In this document: piece after piece, positions 1 through 6,154 of the stretch
How positions within the stretch are numbered: the first letter of the stretch is position 1
How the letters are laid out: every line of letters begins with the position of its first letter
NCBI GenBank assembly: GCA_947459455.1
Contig: CANHEC010000041.1
Span: 1-9,832 of the forward strand
Length of the DNA stretch: 9,832 nt
Direction: 5' to 3'
DNA from: Chitinophagaceae bacterium
GTDB lineage: Bacteria > Bacteroidota > Bacteroidia > Chitinophagales > Chitinophagaceae
The notes under the pieces: model-generated
The model's input: the letters and a program-made list of their open reading frames with translations, nothing else
What the model was told of the DNA's origin: nothing
Database searches by the model: none
Translations under genes and position numbers: made by a program

Positions 1-98
1 GCAAGGCAGCCCCCGATCTGAAGCAAAGGGCACTGGGTATTTTGGAAAAGATAGACCTGACAAACGCTAAAAAGTACCGGGAAAAGCTGAAGGGATGA
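1..98 (+). CDS. C-terminal end of an unrecognised protein (partial, 5' end outside window)
   Basis: The frame beginning at position 3 is open to a TGA at 96-98 and gives about 31 residues rich in Lys, Leu and Glu, ending KKYREKLKG. The composition suggests a charged C-terminal alpha-helix. No domain can be recognised from this tail. Its stop overlaps the ATG of the next gene at 95 (ATGA), which supports it being a real gene and the first visible member of the plus-strand operon. The product is unknown. Confidence 0.6.
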   Translation, partial: KAAPDLKQRALGILEKIDLTNAKKYREKLKG

Positions 99-535
99 GG
101 AAGCAAATGCGCATAGCATGTGCCCACAGCGCTGTATGGGCCGGCCTGCTGCTATTGGCAGCCTGCAGCGGTGCAGACCAACCACTTGGTTTCGAAAAAA
201 TGAAGCTGGTGATGTGGGACATGACCAAGGTAGAAGGGTTTGGCAATAGTTATCTGATCAGCGAAGTGCCGGCAAAAAAAGATTCCATCCTGGCCAGAAA
301 ATATGCGGAAGTGCTGGCGCTGCACAAAGTGTCGGAAGCTGATTTTTTTGCCAGCATGCAGTACTATCGGCAGCATCCGAAAGAGTACCGCCGGCTGTTG
401 GATTCGATAGCCGTGCATGCCGAGCGAAAGCGACAACAGTACTACGAATACCAGGCCAAGCCACTCAAGAAGGTAGTCGCCAATGCTGATAGTACCGGCG
501 CTACGGCCACCGATTCGGCCTCGACAAAGAAGTAA
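95..535 (+). CDS. DUF4296-like lipoprotein
   Basis: A small exported protein of 146 aa with a lipoprotein signal: a basic start (R2, K3, R6), a hydrophobic stretch and a lipobox LAAC with Cys at residue 24, followed by SGADQP. The mature part has the layout I associate with DUF4296: a first helix with KMKLVMWDMTKVEGF, then a segment with YAEVLALHKVSEADFFASMQYY and a following HPKEYRRLLDSI, then a charged helix and a Thr/Ser/Ala-rich tail. The function of this family is unknown; it would sit on the inner or outer membrane facing the periplasm. The ATG at 95 overlaps the upstream stop (ATGA). An alternative ATG at 107 is preceded by GAGGA at a better Shine-Dalgarno distance and still leaves a full signal peptide, so the start is uncertain by four codons. 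The gene lies 20 nt upstream of scoA and is probably co-transcribed with it, but no functional link is evident. Confidence 0.78.
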   Translation: MRKQMRIACAHSAVWAGLLLLAACSGADQPLGFEKMKLVMWDMTKVEGFGNSYLISEVPAKKDSILARKYAEVLALHKVSEADFFASMQYYRQHPKEYRRLLDSIAVHAERKRQQYYEYQAKPLKKVVANADSTGATATDSASTKK

Positions 536-555
536 AACTGATTGAACGATTGCAT

Positions 556-1269
556 ATGAATAAAGTGTACACAAATGCGGCCACTGCAGTAGCCGATATT
601 GGCGATGGTGCTACCCTCATGCTGGGTGGCTTTGGCCTTTGCGGCATCCCCGAAAACTGTATAGCCGCACTGGTAGCTAAAAAGGTGAAAGACCTCACTT
701 GTATCAGCAACAATGCCGGTGTCGATGATTTTGGCATCGGGCTGATGCTGCAGCAGCGCCAGGTGCGAAAAATGATTTCTTCGTACGTGGGAGAGAACGC
801 TGAGTTTGAGCGGCAACTGCTGAGCGGCGAGCTGGAAGTGGAACTGATTCCGCAGGGCACCCTGGCCACCCGCTGCCTGGCAGCAGGCTATGGCATGCCG
901 GCCATTTTTACACCGGCCGGTGTGGGCACCGAAGTGGCAGCCGGCAAAGAAGTGCGTCGCTTTGCCTTTAACGGCGAAGAGAAAGACTATCTGATGGAAA
1001 TGGCTTTTGAAGCCGACTTCGCCATTGTAAAAGCCTGGAAGGGCGACACACAGGGCAACCTGATTTACAAAGACACAGCCCGCAATTTCAACCCCCTGAT
1101 GGCCATGGCTGGTAAAGTGACCATTGCTGAAGTAGAAGAACTGGTGCCCGCCGGCGAACTGGATCCCAACTTCATCCACACGCCTGGCATTTATGTACAT
1201 CGCATTTTTCAGGGAACGAATTACGAAAAGCGAATTGAGCAACGAACCGTTCGTAGCCGCAATAACTGA
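556..1269 (+). CDS. scoA: 3-oxoacid CoA-transferase, subunit A
   Basis: The alpha subunit of succinyl-CoA:3-ketoacid (or acetate:acetoacetyl) CoA-transferase, which with subunit B moves CoA between succinyl-CoA or acetyl-CoA and acetoacetate in the cytoplasm. At 237 aa it has the usual length for a stand-alone A subunit. Family motifs appear in order: an N-terminal glycine-rich GGFGLCGIPEN near residues 28-38, SNNAGVDDFGIGLML, ISSYVGENAEFERQ, ELIPQGTLATR, a glycine-rich segment around GVGTEVAAGKE, and AMAGKVTIAEVEELV near the C-terminus. The ATG at 556 is chosen; a TTG two codons upstream is also in frame but has no support. Subunit B follows 106 nt downstream. The exact acyl-CoA donor cannot be told from sequence. 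Confidence 0.95.
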   Translation: MNKVYTNAATAVADIGDGATLMLGGFGLCGIPENCIAALVAKKVKDLTCISNNAGVDDFGIGLMLQQRQVRKMISSYVGENAEFERQLLSGELEVELIPQGTLATRCLAAGYGMPAIFTPAGVGTEVAAGKEVRRFAFNGEEKDYLMEMAFEADFAIVKAWKGDTQGNLIYKDTARNFNPLMAMAGKVTIAEVEELVPAGELDPNFIHTPGIYVHRIFQGTNYEKRIEQRTVRSRNN

Positions 1270-1327
1270 TGCCTTCCATCAGAAAAGCAAAAGAGAAGCA
1301 ACGCAAAGCATCAACTGCAAATGCACC

Positions 1328-1367
1328 GTTTCATTAGCACATTATCAAATCAGCACATTATCTCATT
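1328..1367 (+). repeat. Short copy of the 8-bp microrepeat array in the scoA-scoB gap
   Basis: Five consecutive 8-mers fit an 8-bp period: GTTTCATT, AGCACATT, ATCAAATC, AGCACATT, ATCTCATT. The consensus ATCACATY is the reverse complement of the RATGTGAT unit of the larger array at 4322-4441, and the unit ATCAAATC is the exact reverse complement of GATTTGAT found there. It ends 8 nt before the scoB ATG, where a ribosome binding site would normally be. The remaining gap, 1270-1327, is A-rich and holds nothing I recognise. Confidence 0.7.
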
Positions 1368-1375
1368 GGTCCACC

Positions 1376-2029
1376 ATGCTCGATAAAAATCAAATAGCCA
1401 AACGCATTGCCCGCGAACTGAAAGACGGCATGTACGTCAACCTGGGCATTGGTATTCCTACCCTGGTAGCCAATTATATTCCCGAAGGCGTGAACGTGGT
1501 ATTGCAAAGCGAGAACGGTCTGCTGGGTATGGGGCCTTTCCCTTTTGAGGGCGACGAGGACCCCGACCTGATCAACGCTGGTAAGCAAACGATCACCACC
1601 GTTCCGGGCTCCGTGTTTTTCGATAGTGCCATGAGCTTTGGCATGATCAGGGCTGGCAAAGTAGACCTGACCGTGCTGGGCGCCATGGAAGTGGCCGACA
1701 ACGGTGACATTGCCAACTGGAAAATACCCGGCAAAATGGTGAAAGGCATGGGCGGCGCCATGGACCTGGTGGCCAGTGCCCGCAACATTATTGTGGCCAT
1801 GCAGCATGTAAACAAAGCTGGCGAAAGCAAGCTGCTGCCGCAGTGCAGCCTGCCCATCACGGGTGTTCGCTGCGTTAAAAAGATTGTGACCGAGCTGGGC
1901 CTGTTTGATGTGACCGAACGCGGCTTTGAGCTGCGGGAGTTGGCGCCCGGCGTAAGCGTAGACGAGGTAAAGGCCAAAACTGCCGGCCGATTGGTGGTAG
2001 AGGGCGAGATACCTGTGATGACGCTGTAG
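1376..2029 (+). CDS. scoB: 3-oxoacid CoA-transferase, subunit B
   Basis: The beta subunit of the CoA-transferase, 217 aa, the normal family length. It carries the catalytic glutamate that forms the glutamyl-CoA thioester: E46 in the SENG motif (QSENGLLGMGP). Other family marks are NLGIGIPTLVANY at 22-34, GSVFFDSAMSFGMIRAGK, the LGAMEVADNGDIANW segment, and the C-terminal ITGVRCVKKIVTELGLFDV. The ATG at 1376 starts with MLDKNQIAKRIA, matching the usual N-terminus. The frame stays open upstream into scoA, but that extension is not family-like. No Shine-Dalgarno is visible; the upstream bases belong to an 8-bp repeat array. It pairs with scoA to make an A2B2-type enzyme in most bacteria. Confidence 0.95.
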   Translation: MLDKNQIAKRIARELKDGMYVNLGIGIPTLVANYIPEGVNVVLQSENGLLGMGPFPFEGDEDPDLINAGKQTITTVPGSVFFDSAMSFGMIRAGKVDLTVLGAMEVADNGDIANWKIPGKMVKGMGGAMDLVASARNIIVAMQHVNKAGESKLLPQCSLPITGVRCVKKIVTELGLFDVTERGFELRELAPGVSVDEVKAKTAGRLVVEGEIPVMTL

Positions 2030-2039
2030 CGGTTCGCTG

Positions 2040-2047
2040 CATCTTTG
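2040..2047 (+). promoter_or_regulatory. Possible Bacteroidota -7 promoter box upstream of the aminotransferase gene
   Basis: CATCTTTG followed by C matches the Bacteroidota TAnnTTTG box at seven of eight defined or free positions. It lies just after the scoB stop and 7 nt before the ATG at 2055, which would give a very short or leaderless transcript, a layout common in this phylum. No convincing TTG is seen near the -33 position, so this is weak. Confidence 0.33.
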
Positions 2048-2054
2048 CCGCACT

Positions 2055-2894
2055 ATGCTGCTCTATCTCAACGATCAGTTTCTCAACGAAGCCAAAACGG
2101 GCATCCCGGTCAACAACCGCTCATTTCGCTATGGCGATGGCTGCTTTGAAACCATTAAGCTGTACAAGGGGCAGGTGCTGCAGGCCAGCCTGCATATGGA
2201 GCGGCTATGGCACAGCCTGCAGTTGTTGCAGTTTGAGCCGCCGGCCTGGTTTACCCCCGATTACATCCTGCAGCGCACCACCGAGCTTGCGCAGCGCAAT
2301 CAGCACGGCGCACTGGCCCGTATTCGCTGCACGGTGTTTCGCGGCGAGGGCGGCCTCTACGATGCTGCCAATATGCGGCCCCACCTGCTCATCCAGTCGT
2401 GGGCGCTGAACCCCGAAAACAACAAGCTGAACACCAATGGCCTGTTGCTGGACATATACACCGGTGGCCACAAAGCCTGCGATGCGCTGGCCAACCTGAA
2501 GAGCAATAATTACCTGCTGTATGCCATGGCTGCGCTGGCTGCCAAACAGCAGCATACCAATGACATGCTGGTGCTGAACCAATATGGCCGCGTTGCCGAC
2601 AGCACCATTGCCAACCTGTGGTGGCGGGAAGGCGATACCATCTTCACCCCGGCGCTGGCCGAGGGGCCGGTGGCAGGCACCATGCGCCGCTACCTGCTGC
2701 AGCAGCTGCCGCTGCATGGCTACCAGGTGGAGGAAGACAATGCCAGCCCCGAGCGCCTGCTGGCAGCCGACGAAGTATGGCTCAGCAATGCCATTTACGG
2801 CATCAAATGGGTACAGCGCATTGGCCAGCGCAGCTACCCGCTGCATACCGCTGCCGCTATTCACCAGCAGGTGCTGCAGCCCCTGTGGGCCTGA
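2055..2894 (+). CDS. Class IV aminotransferase (branched-chain / aminodeoxychorismate lyase-like)
   Basis: A cytoplasmic PLP enzyme of fold type IV, 279 aa, normal for the family. The N-terminal segment has NRSFRYGDGCFETIKL (residues 21-36), the usual substrate-side motif. The Schiff-base lysine is most likely K149 in LANLKSNNYLLYA. The cofactor-ring motif reads GRVADSTIANLWW (178-190), with Asp182 where the family usually has Glu. The C-terminal EGPVAGTMRR corresponds to the phosphate-binding G-x-x-x-G-x-x-R loop. The GDG-FET signature and size suit a 4-amino-4-deoxychorismate lyase (PabC) as well as branched-chain or D-amino acid aminotransferases, so I give no symbol. The ATG at 2055 lies 25 nt after scoB. 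The photolyase gene follows 68 nt downstream; if this were PabC it would feed folate synthesis, and folate is an antenna cofactor of many photolyases, but that link is speculative. Confidence 0.88.
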   Translation: MLLYLNDQFLNEAKTGIPVNNRSFRYGDGCFETIKLYKGQVLQASLHMERLWHSLQLLQFEPPAWFTPDYILQRTTELAQRNQHGALARIRCTVFRGEGGLYDAANMRPHLLIQSWALNPENNKLNTNGLLLDIYTGGHKACDALANLKSNNYLLYAMAALAAKQQHTNDMLVLNQYGRVADSTIANLWWREGDTIFTPALAEGPVAGTMRRYLLQQLPLHGYQVEEDNASPERLLAADEVWLSNAIYGIKWVQRIGQRSYPLHTAAAIHQQVLQPLWA

Positions 2895-2905
2895 GCAGGC
2901 CGGTA

Positions 2906-2935
2906 GCCGGGGCTCGCAAACCAAAGCGCCCCGGC
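2906..2935 (+). other. GC-rich inverted repeat between aminotransferase and photolyase genes
   Basis: A perfect 8-bp stem, GCCGGGGC at 2906-2913 and GCCCCGGC at 2928-2935, with a 14-nt loop, starts 12 nt after the aminotransferase stop. No T-run follows, so it is not a classical intrinsic terminator. It might attenuate transcription or protect the upstream mRNA end. Confidence 0.4.
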
Positions 2936-2962
2936 ATTGTTACCACTCACTATCTCTTTTCT

Positions 2963-4264
2963 ATGCCGCCCGTTCACATCATGTGGTTTCGCCGCGATTT
3001 GCGGCTGTCCGACAACGCCGCCCTCTACCATGCGCTGCGCAGCGGCGTACCGGTCGTCCCCATTTTCATATTCGATCGGCACATCCTCGATAAGCTGGAA
3101 GACAAGGCCGACCGCCGGGTAGAGTTCATTCATGCTGCCTTGCACGACATGCAGCAGCAACTGGTGGACATGGGCAGCACACTGCACGTGTACTACGGTC
3201 TTCCTGAGCAAGTATGGCCGCAGCTGCTGCAGCAATACCAGGTGCAAGCCGTGTATACCAATCACGACTACGAGCCCTATGCCCAGCAGCGAGATGAGGC
3301 CATCCGCCAAATGCTGGCGAGCCACGGTGTGCCCCTGCACACCTACAAAGACCAGGTGATCTTTGAAAAAGATGAAGTGACCAAAGACGATGGCAAACCT
3401 TACACGGTGTTTACGCCCTACAGCCGCAAGTGGAAGGCTCGCCTAACGCCCTATTTCCTAAAACCGTACCCTACCGAAAAATACTTTGCGCATTTCCTTC
3501 GGCAGCCGGCCATTGCCATCCCGTCGTTGGAAAGCATGGGCTTTCAGCAGGTCGACAAGCCGTTTCCTGCACGGCTCATCAAGGCAGAGCTCATCAAAAA
3601 ATACAAGGAACAGCGAGACATTCCCGCCATCGAAGGCACGTCGCGGCTGGGGGTACACCTGCGCTTTGGTACGCTCAGCATTCGCAAGCTGGCCGGCTAT
3701 GCCCAGCCCCTCAGCGAGGGCTTTCTCAACGAGCTCATCTGGCGAGATTTTTACCACATGATTCTCTGGCATTTTCCGCAGGTGGGCCAGGGGCTGGCGT
3801 TCAAAAAGGAGTACGATCGCATTGCCTGGCGCAATGATGAAGCGGAGTTTAAAGCATGGTGCGAAGGCCGCACCGGCTACCCCATTGTAGATGCCGGTAT
3901 GCGAGAGCTCAACGCCACCGGCTTTATGCACAACCGGGTGCGTATGATCACCGCATCATTCCTCATCAAGCACCTGCTCATCGATTGGCGTTGGGGCGAG
4001 GCCTACTTTGCACAAAAGCTGCTCGATTTTGACCTGGCAGCCAACAACGGTGGCTGGCAATGGGCCGCCAGCAGCGGCTGCGATGCGGCCCCTTATTTCC
4101 GCGTATTCAATCCCACGCTGCAAACCCAAAAGTTTGACCCGCAGCTGAAGTATGTGCGGCACTGGGTGCCCGAGCTCGATAGCCTGCAATACCCCCGGCC
4201 CATTGTGCAGCACGAAGTAGCCCGCCAGCGGGTGCTGCAGGTGTACAAGGAAGCCCTCAGTTGA
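2963..4264 (+). CDS. phrB: Deoxyribodipyrimidine photolyase (class I CPD photolyase)
   Basis: A light-driven DNA repair enzyme that splits cyclobutane pyrimidine dimers using reduced FAD; 433 aa, slightly shorter than the E. coli enzyme. The N-terminal antenna domain starts HIMWFRRDLRLSDNAAL and runs to about residue 130. The FAD domain follows, with VFTPYSRKW (149-157), EGTSRLGVHLRFG (224-236), NELIWRDFY (256-264), GRTGYPIVDAGMREL, MHNRVRMITASF and LAANNGGWQWAAS (358-370). The electron-transfer tryptophan triad is intact (W299, W342, W365, matching E. coli W306, W359, W382), as are the dimer-contacting E257, W260 and W367 equivalents, so it should be active. The ATG at 2963 is chosen; the frame is open further upstream but overlaps the aminotransferase in a non-family sequence. 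A later ATG at 2981 would remove the first beta-strand. The antenna cofactor (folate or flavin) cannot be determined here. Confidence 0.95.
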   Translation: MPPVHIMWFRRDLRLSDNAALYHALRSGVPVVPIFIFDRHILDKLEDKADRRVEFIHAALHDMQQQLVDMGSTLHVYYGLPEQVWPQLLQQYQVQAVYTNHDYEPYAQQRDEAIRQMLASHGVPLHTYKDQVIFEKDEVTKDDGKPYTVFTPYSRKWKARLTPYFLKPYPTEKYFAHFLRQPAIAIPSLESMGFQQVDKPFPARLIKAELIKKYKEQRDIPAIEGTSRLGVHLRFGTLSIRKLAGYAQPLSEGFLNELIWRDFYHMILWHFPQVGQGLAFKKEYDRIAWRNDEAEFKAWCEGRTGYPIVDAGMRELNATGFMHNRVRMITASFLIKHLLIDWRWGEAYFAQKLLDFDLAANNGGWQWAASSGCDAAPYFRVFNPTLQTQKFDPQLKYVRHWVPELDSLQYPRPIVQHEVARQRVLQVYKEALS

Positions 4265-4296
4265 GGTAGCCGCCTGCCCAAAAGCGTTCCTGCTAT

Positions 4297-4314
4297 GCTG
4301 CGCTTGTCGAAGGG
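4297..4314 (-). repeat. CCCTTCGACAAGC-type intergenic motif
   Basis: The minus strand reads CCCTTCGACAAGCGCAGC, 33 nt past the photolyase stop. From memory this is one base from a motif (CCTTCGACAAGCTCAG) that recurs between genes in many bacterial genomes, including Bacteroidota. There is a single copy here, so calling it a repeat rests on that recollection. It abuts the 8-bp array. Confidence 0.4.
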
Positions 4315-4321
4315 AAGAGGA

Positions 4322-4441
4322 AATGTGCAAATGTGATGATGTGATAATGTGCAAATGTGATGATGTGATGATTTGATGATGTGATGGTGTGATAGTGAGA
4401 TAATTTGGTAATGTGGTAATGTGATGATGTGGTAATGTCGG
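4322..4441 (+). repeat. 8-bp tandem microrepeat array, about 15 units, consensus RATGTGAT
   Basis: From 4322 the sequence divides without a frame slip into 8-mers: AATGTGCA, AATGTGAT, GATGTGAT, AATGTGCA, AATGTGAT, GATGTGAT, GATTTGAT, GATGTGAT, GGTGTGAT, AGTGAGAT, AATTTGGT, AATGTGGT, AATGTGAT, GATGTGGT, and a decayed AATGTCGG. The first three units are repeated as the next three, indicating a 24-bp block duplication. Units diverge by substitution and never change length. The AT-rich composition stands out from the surrounding GC-rich coding DNA. A minus-strand frame across it would encode only a His/Ile/Ser low-complexity string and is not a gene. Confidence 0.9.
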
Positions 4442-4484
4442 AGCGTGGTGCTGACTGCGTGGGTCGACTGGTTCATGTCAGCAT

Positions 4485-4512
4485 GTGCTTGCGTTCAAAT
4501 GGTAGCAAGCAC
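4485..4512. other. Inverted repeat 1 of the convergent intergenic region
   Basis: A perfect 8-bp stem GTGCTTGC (4485-4492) / GCAAGCAC (4505-4512) with a 12-nt loop. No T-run follows on either strand. The loop bases GTTCAAAT resemble a tRNA T-loop, but no acceptor or anticodon stem surrounds them. Confidence 0.5.
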
Positions 4513-4543
4513 GAAATACAAAAAGACAATCAGGGGCTGTGAT

Positions 4544-4573
4544 CAGTTGTACTACTATCAGCTGTAGTACCTG
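4544..4573. other. Inverted repeat 2 of the convergent intergenic region
   Basis: A 7-bp stem GTACTAC (4549-4555) / GTAGTAC (4564-4570) with an 8-nt loop, extended by CAG (4544-4546) pairing with CTG (4571-4573) across a TT bulge. It is not followed by T residues. Confidence 0.5.
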
Positions 4574-4580
4574 CCCGCCG

Positions 4581-4622
4581 CACTACTCCTCGTCCCCGCG
4601 GGGCGGGGCCTGCGGGGTAGTG
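4581..4622. other. Inverted repeat 3, GC-rich, in the convergent intergenic region
   Basis: The outer stem CACTAC (4581-4586) pairs with GTAGTG (4617-4622). It encloses a very GC-rich core containing CCCCGCGGGGCGGGG, which can pair internally in more than one register. It begins 7 nt after inverted repeat 2 and shares the CTAC/GTAG core with it. It may block transcription from either side but lacks a T-run. Confidence 0.45.
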
Positions 4623-4655
4623 TCGTTGGTCAGGCAGCCCATCGGCCGCAGAACA

Positions 4656-4711
<56 letters not shown>

Positions 4712-4749
4712 ATGGGCTGGTTTCCTCAACTCCCTAATACCAGCGGGCG

Positions 4750-4771
4750 AAAAAATCTTCGCACCAAGATT
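4750..4771 (-). terminator. Possible weak intrinsic terminator of the minus-strand operon
   Basis: On the minus strand, AATCTT (4771-4766), loop GGTGCG, AAGATT (4759-4754), then TTTT (4753-4750). The stem is only 6 bp and mostly A/T, so it is thermodynamically weak. It lies about 157 nt downstream of the MFS stop at 4928 and is the only stem followed by T residues in this region that I found. Confidence 0.28.
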
Positions 4772-4860
4772 CATTCAATGACGTCATGCGGAAAAGCTGA
4801 TGCACGATCAACTGCTGACAGCATGCCAGACTGAGCGGTGGGCTGGTGCGGTGGCGTGCC

Positions 4861-4901
4861 GTGCACTACGCGAAGGCTGGAACGGCGGCCGGGCCTTGCA
4901 C
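4861..4901. other. GC-rich inverted repeat close to the MFS gene 3' end
   Basis: GTGCA (4861-4865) pairs with TGCAC (4897-4901), and AAGGC (4873-4877) with GCCTT (4893-4897); the last base is shared, so the two pairings partly compete. The core CGGCGGCCGGGCC is very GC-rich. It ends 27 bp from the MFS stop codon and could be a 3'-end structure for the minus-strand mRNA. Between the named elements, the rest of 4265-4927 shows nothing I recognise. Confidence 0.35.
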
Positions 4902-4927
4902 AGCTGCTGAGATGCCCTGATGATTCA

Positions 4928-6154
4928 TTAGACAGTGGCAGGTGCTGCACTGCCGGCCGGACTTTTGAGTGTGCCGGCTAGTACCGTGGTACTAAGGCCA
5001 ATGAGGGCCACCAGCGCAAAGCTCCAGCGGAGGCTGCTGGCTTCGGCCACAAAGCCAATGAGGGGCGGCCCCGCCATGAAGCCCAGAAAACCTACGGTGC
5101 TCACAGCGGCCAATGCCTGCCCCGGGTGCATGGTTTTGCTTTGGCCGGCCTGGCTGTACACCATGGGCACTACACTGCTGACGCCAAAGCCTACCATTAC
5201 AAAGCCGATGCTGGCTGGCACAATGCCGGGCCAAAGCACCGCCAGCATGAGGCCCGTAGCCATAGCTATGCCCGAGCCCTGCAGCATGCGCCTGGTGCCT
5301 GTCCGCATCACTACTTTATCGGCCACAAAGCGGCCTGCGGCCATGCAGCCCATAAACAGCGAGTAGCCCAGTGTGTGCAGGGCGGCCGGTGCTTGTACCA
5401 CTTTTTTGAAGTACACACCGCTCCAGTCGAACATGGTGCCCTCGCATACCAGGCAGCCGAAGGCGATGAGGCCCAGCTGCATAATTTTTTTGTCGGGCCA
5501 GGCAAAGGCGGGCTGCTTGCCCTCCTGTTGGCCACGCTGGCGCAGTAGCTGTGGCTGGGCCAGCAGCATCATTAGTAAACCGGCCACAGCCGAAATGGCA
5601 AAGTGCTGCCAGGGCAGCAGCTGCAGCTGCACCATGAGCATGCCCACGGCGGCGCCGCTAAAGCCTGCCAGGCTCCAAATGCCATGAAAAGAGGCGAGGA
5701 TGCTGCGGCCATAGAGTTTTTCCACGGCCACCCCTTGGGTATTGACGGCGATATTGAACAGATTGGCGACAATGCCGAAAAAAAACAGGCCCAGCACCAG
5801 CTGCCAGGTATGATTGGCCAGCCCCAGGCAGCACAGCACCACGGCATACAGGCAGGCGGCCAGCAGCAGTACCGGCTTGCTACCGATGCGGGTGATGAGG
5901 CCGCCGGCCATGAGCAGGCTGACCATAAGGCCAATGGGCAGCGCCAGCAGCACCGTGCCCAGGGCCGCCTCGCTCAGCCCCAGCTTCCCTTGTATATCAG
6001 GAATGCGGCTGGCCCAGCTGGCAAACGTAAACCCGGCAATGAAAAAGAAGACGCCGACCGCTATGCGGTGGCGGCGGGGCGATGCAGCGGATGTAGACGT
6101 GATGGACAAAGCGTTGCAAAGTTGCTTCAGTTCGTACGAACCTCCGCATTCCAT
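4928..6154 (-). CDS. MFS transporter, YbjJ-like group
   Basis: An inner-membrane transporter of the major facilitator superfamily, 408 aa with about 12 hydrophobic helices. The first helix carries GVFFFIAGFTFASWASRIPDI (34-54, quoted in part: GFTFASWASRIPDI), typical of the YbjJ/fucose-permease-like group. MFS motif A is seen after helix 2 as GGLITRIGSKPVLL (84-97), and a second half-copy, ADKVVMRTGTRRML, in the C-terminal half. The substrate is unknown; related proteins are annotated as sugar or efflux carriers. The ATG at 6154 overlaps the upstream gene by 28 nt and gives an unusually long polar N-terminus. An in-frame TTG at 6109 would remove 15 residues and the overlap, so the start is uncertain. 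It is the last gene of the minus-strand operon and may move the product or substrate of the upstream enzymes. It faces the photolyase gene convergently. Confidence 0.9.
   Translation of the reverse strand: MECGGSYELKQLCNALSITSTSAASPRRHRIAVGVFFFIAGFTFASWASRIPDIQGKLGLSEAALGTVLLALPIGLMVSLLMAGGLITRIGSKPVLLLAACLYAVVLCCLGLANHTWQLVLGLFFFGIVANLFNIAVNTQGVAVEKLYGRSILASFHGIWSLAGFSGAAVGMLMVQLQLLPWQHFAISAVAGLLMMLLAQPQLLRQRGQQEGKQPAFAWPDKKIMQLGLIAFGCLVCEGTMFDWSGVYFKKVVQAPAALHTLGYSLFMGCMAAGRFVADKVVMRTGTRRMLQGSGIAMATGLMLAVLWPGIVPASIGFVMVGFGVSSVVPMVYSQAGQSKTMHPGQALAAVSTVGFLGFMAGPPLIGFVAEASSLRWSFALVALIGLSTTVLAGTLKSPAGSAAPATV
6117..6124 (-). promoter_or_regulatory. Possible internal -7 promoter box for the MFS gene
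   Basis: The minus strand reads CAACTTTG then C, close to TAnnTTTG. It lies inside the 3' end of the upstream membrane-protein gene region and 8 nt before the candidate TTG start at 6109. If used, transcription would begin near 6110 and favour that shorter MFS start. No -33 element was identified. Confidence 0.2.

Noticed and set aside
442..1242. Long open frame on the minus strand opposite scoA
   Set aside because: Its protein is rich in His, Gln and Phe with no family motifs, and the plus strand there encodes an unmistakable CoA-transferase subunit.
1193..1375. N-terminal extension of scoB from an upstream ATG at 1193
   Set aside because: It would overlap scoA by 77 nt and read through the repeat array; ScoB proteins begin at the ATG at 1376.
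2205..2924. Minus-strand open frame opposite the aminotransferase gene
   Set aside because: Shadow of a GC-rich gene; low-complexity Gln/Val/Gly composition and no motif.
2618..2962. N-terminal extension of the photolyase into the aminotransferase gene
   Set aside because: The added residues are Ala/Gly/Arg-rich shadow sequence; the family N-terminus matches the ATG at 2963.
4261..4321. Intrinsic terminator after the photolyase from AAGCG/CGCTT (4282-4286, 4301-4305)
   Set aside because: The stem is only 5 bp and followed by GTCGAAGGG rather than T residues.
4093..4476. Minus-strand frame across the 8-bp array encoding repeated His/Ile/Ser
   Set aside because: The protein simply translates the microrepeat and overlaps the photolyase 3' end; no conserved portion.
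4485..4512. tRNA-like element because of GTTCAAAT in a stem-loop
   Set aside because: The stem is 8 bp with a 12-nt loop, and no D-arm, anticodon arm or acceptor stem surrounds it.
4800..4910. 36-codon plus-strand frame starting at the ATG at 4800
   Set aside because: No ribosome binding site, odd Trp/Cys/Arg-rich composition, and it lies over a GC-rich inverted repeat; better seen as non-coding.
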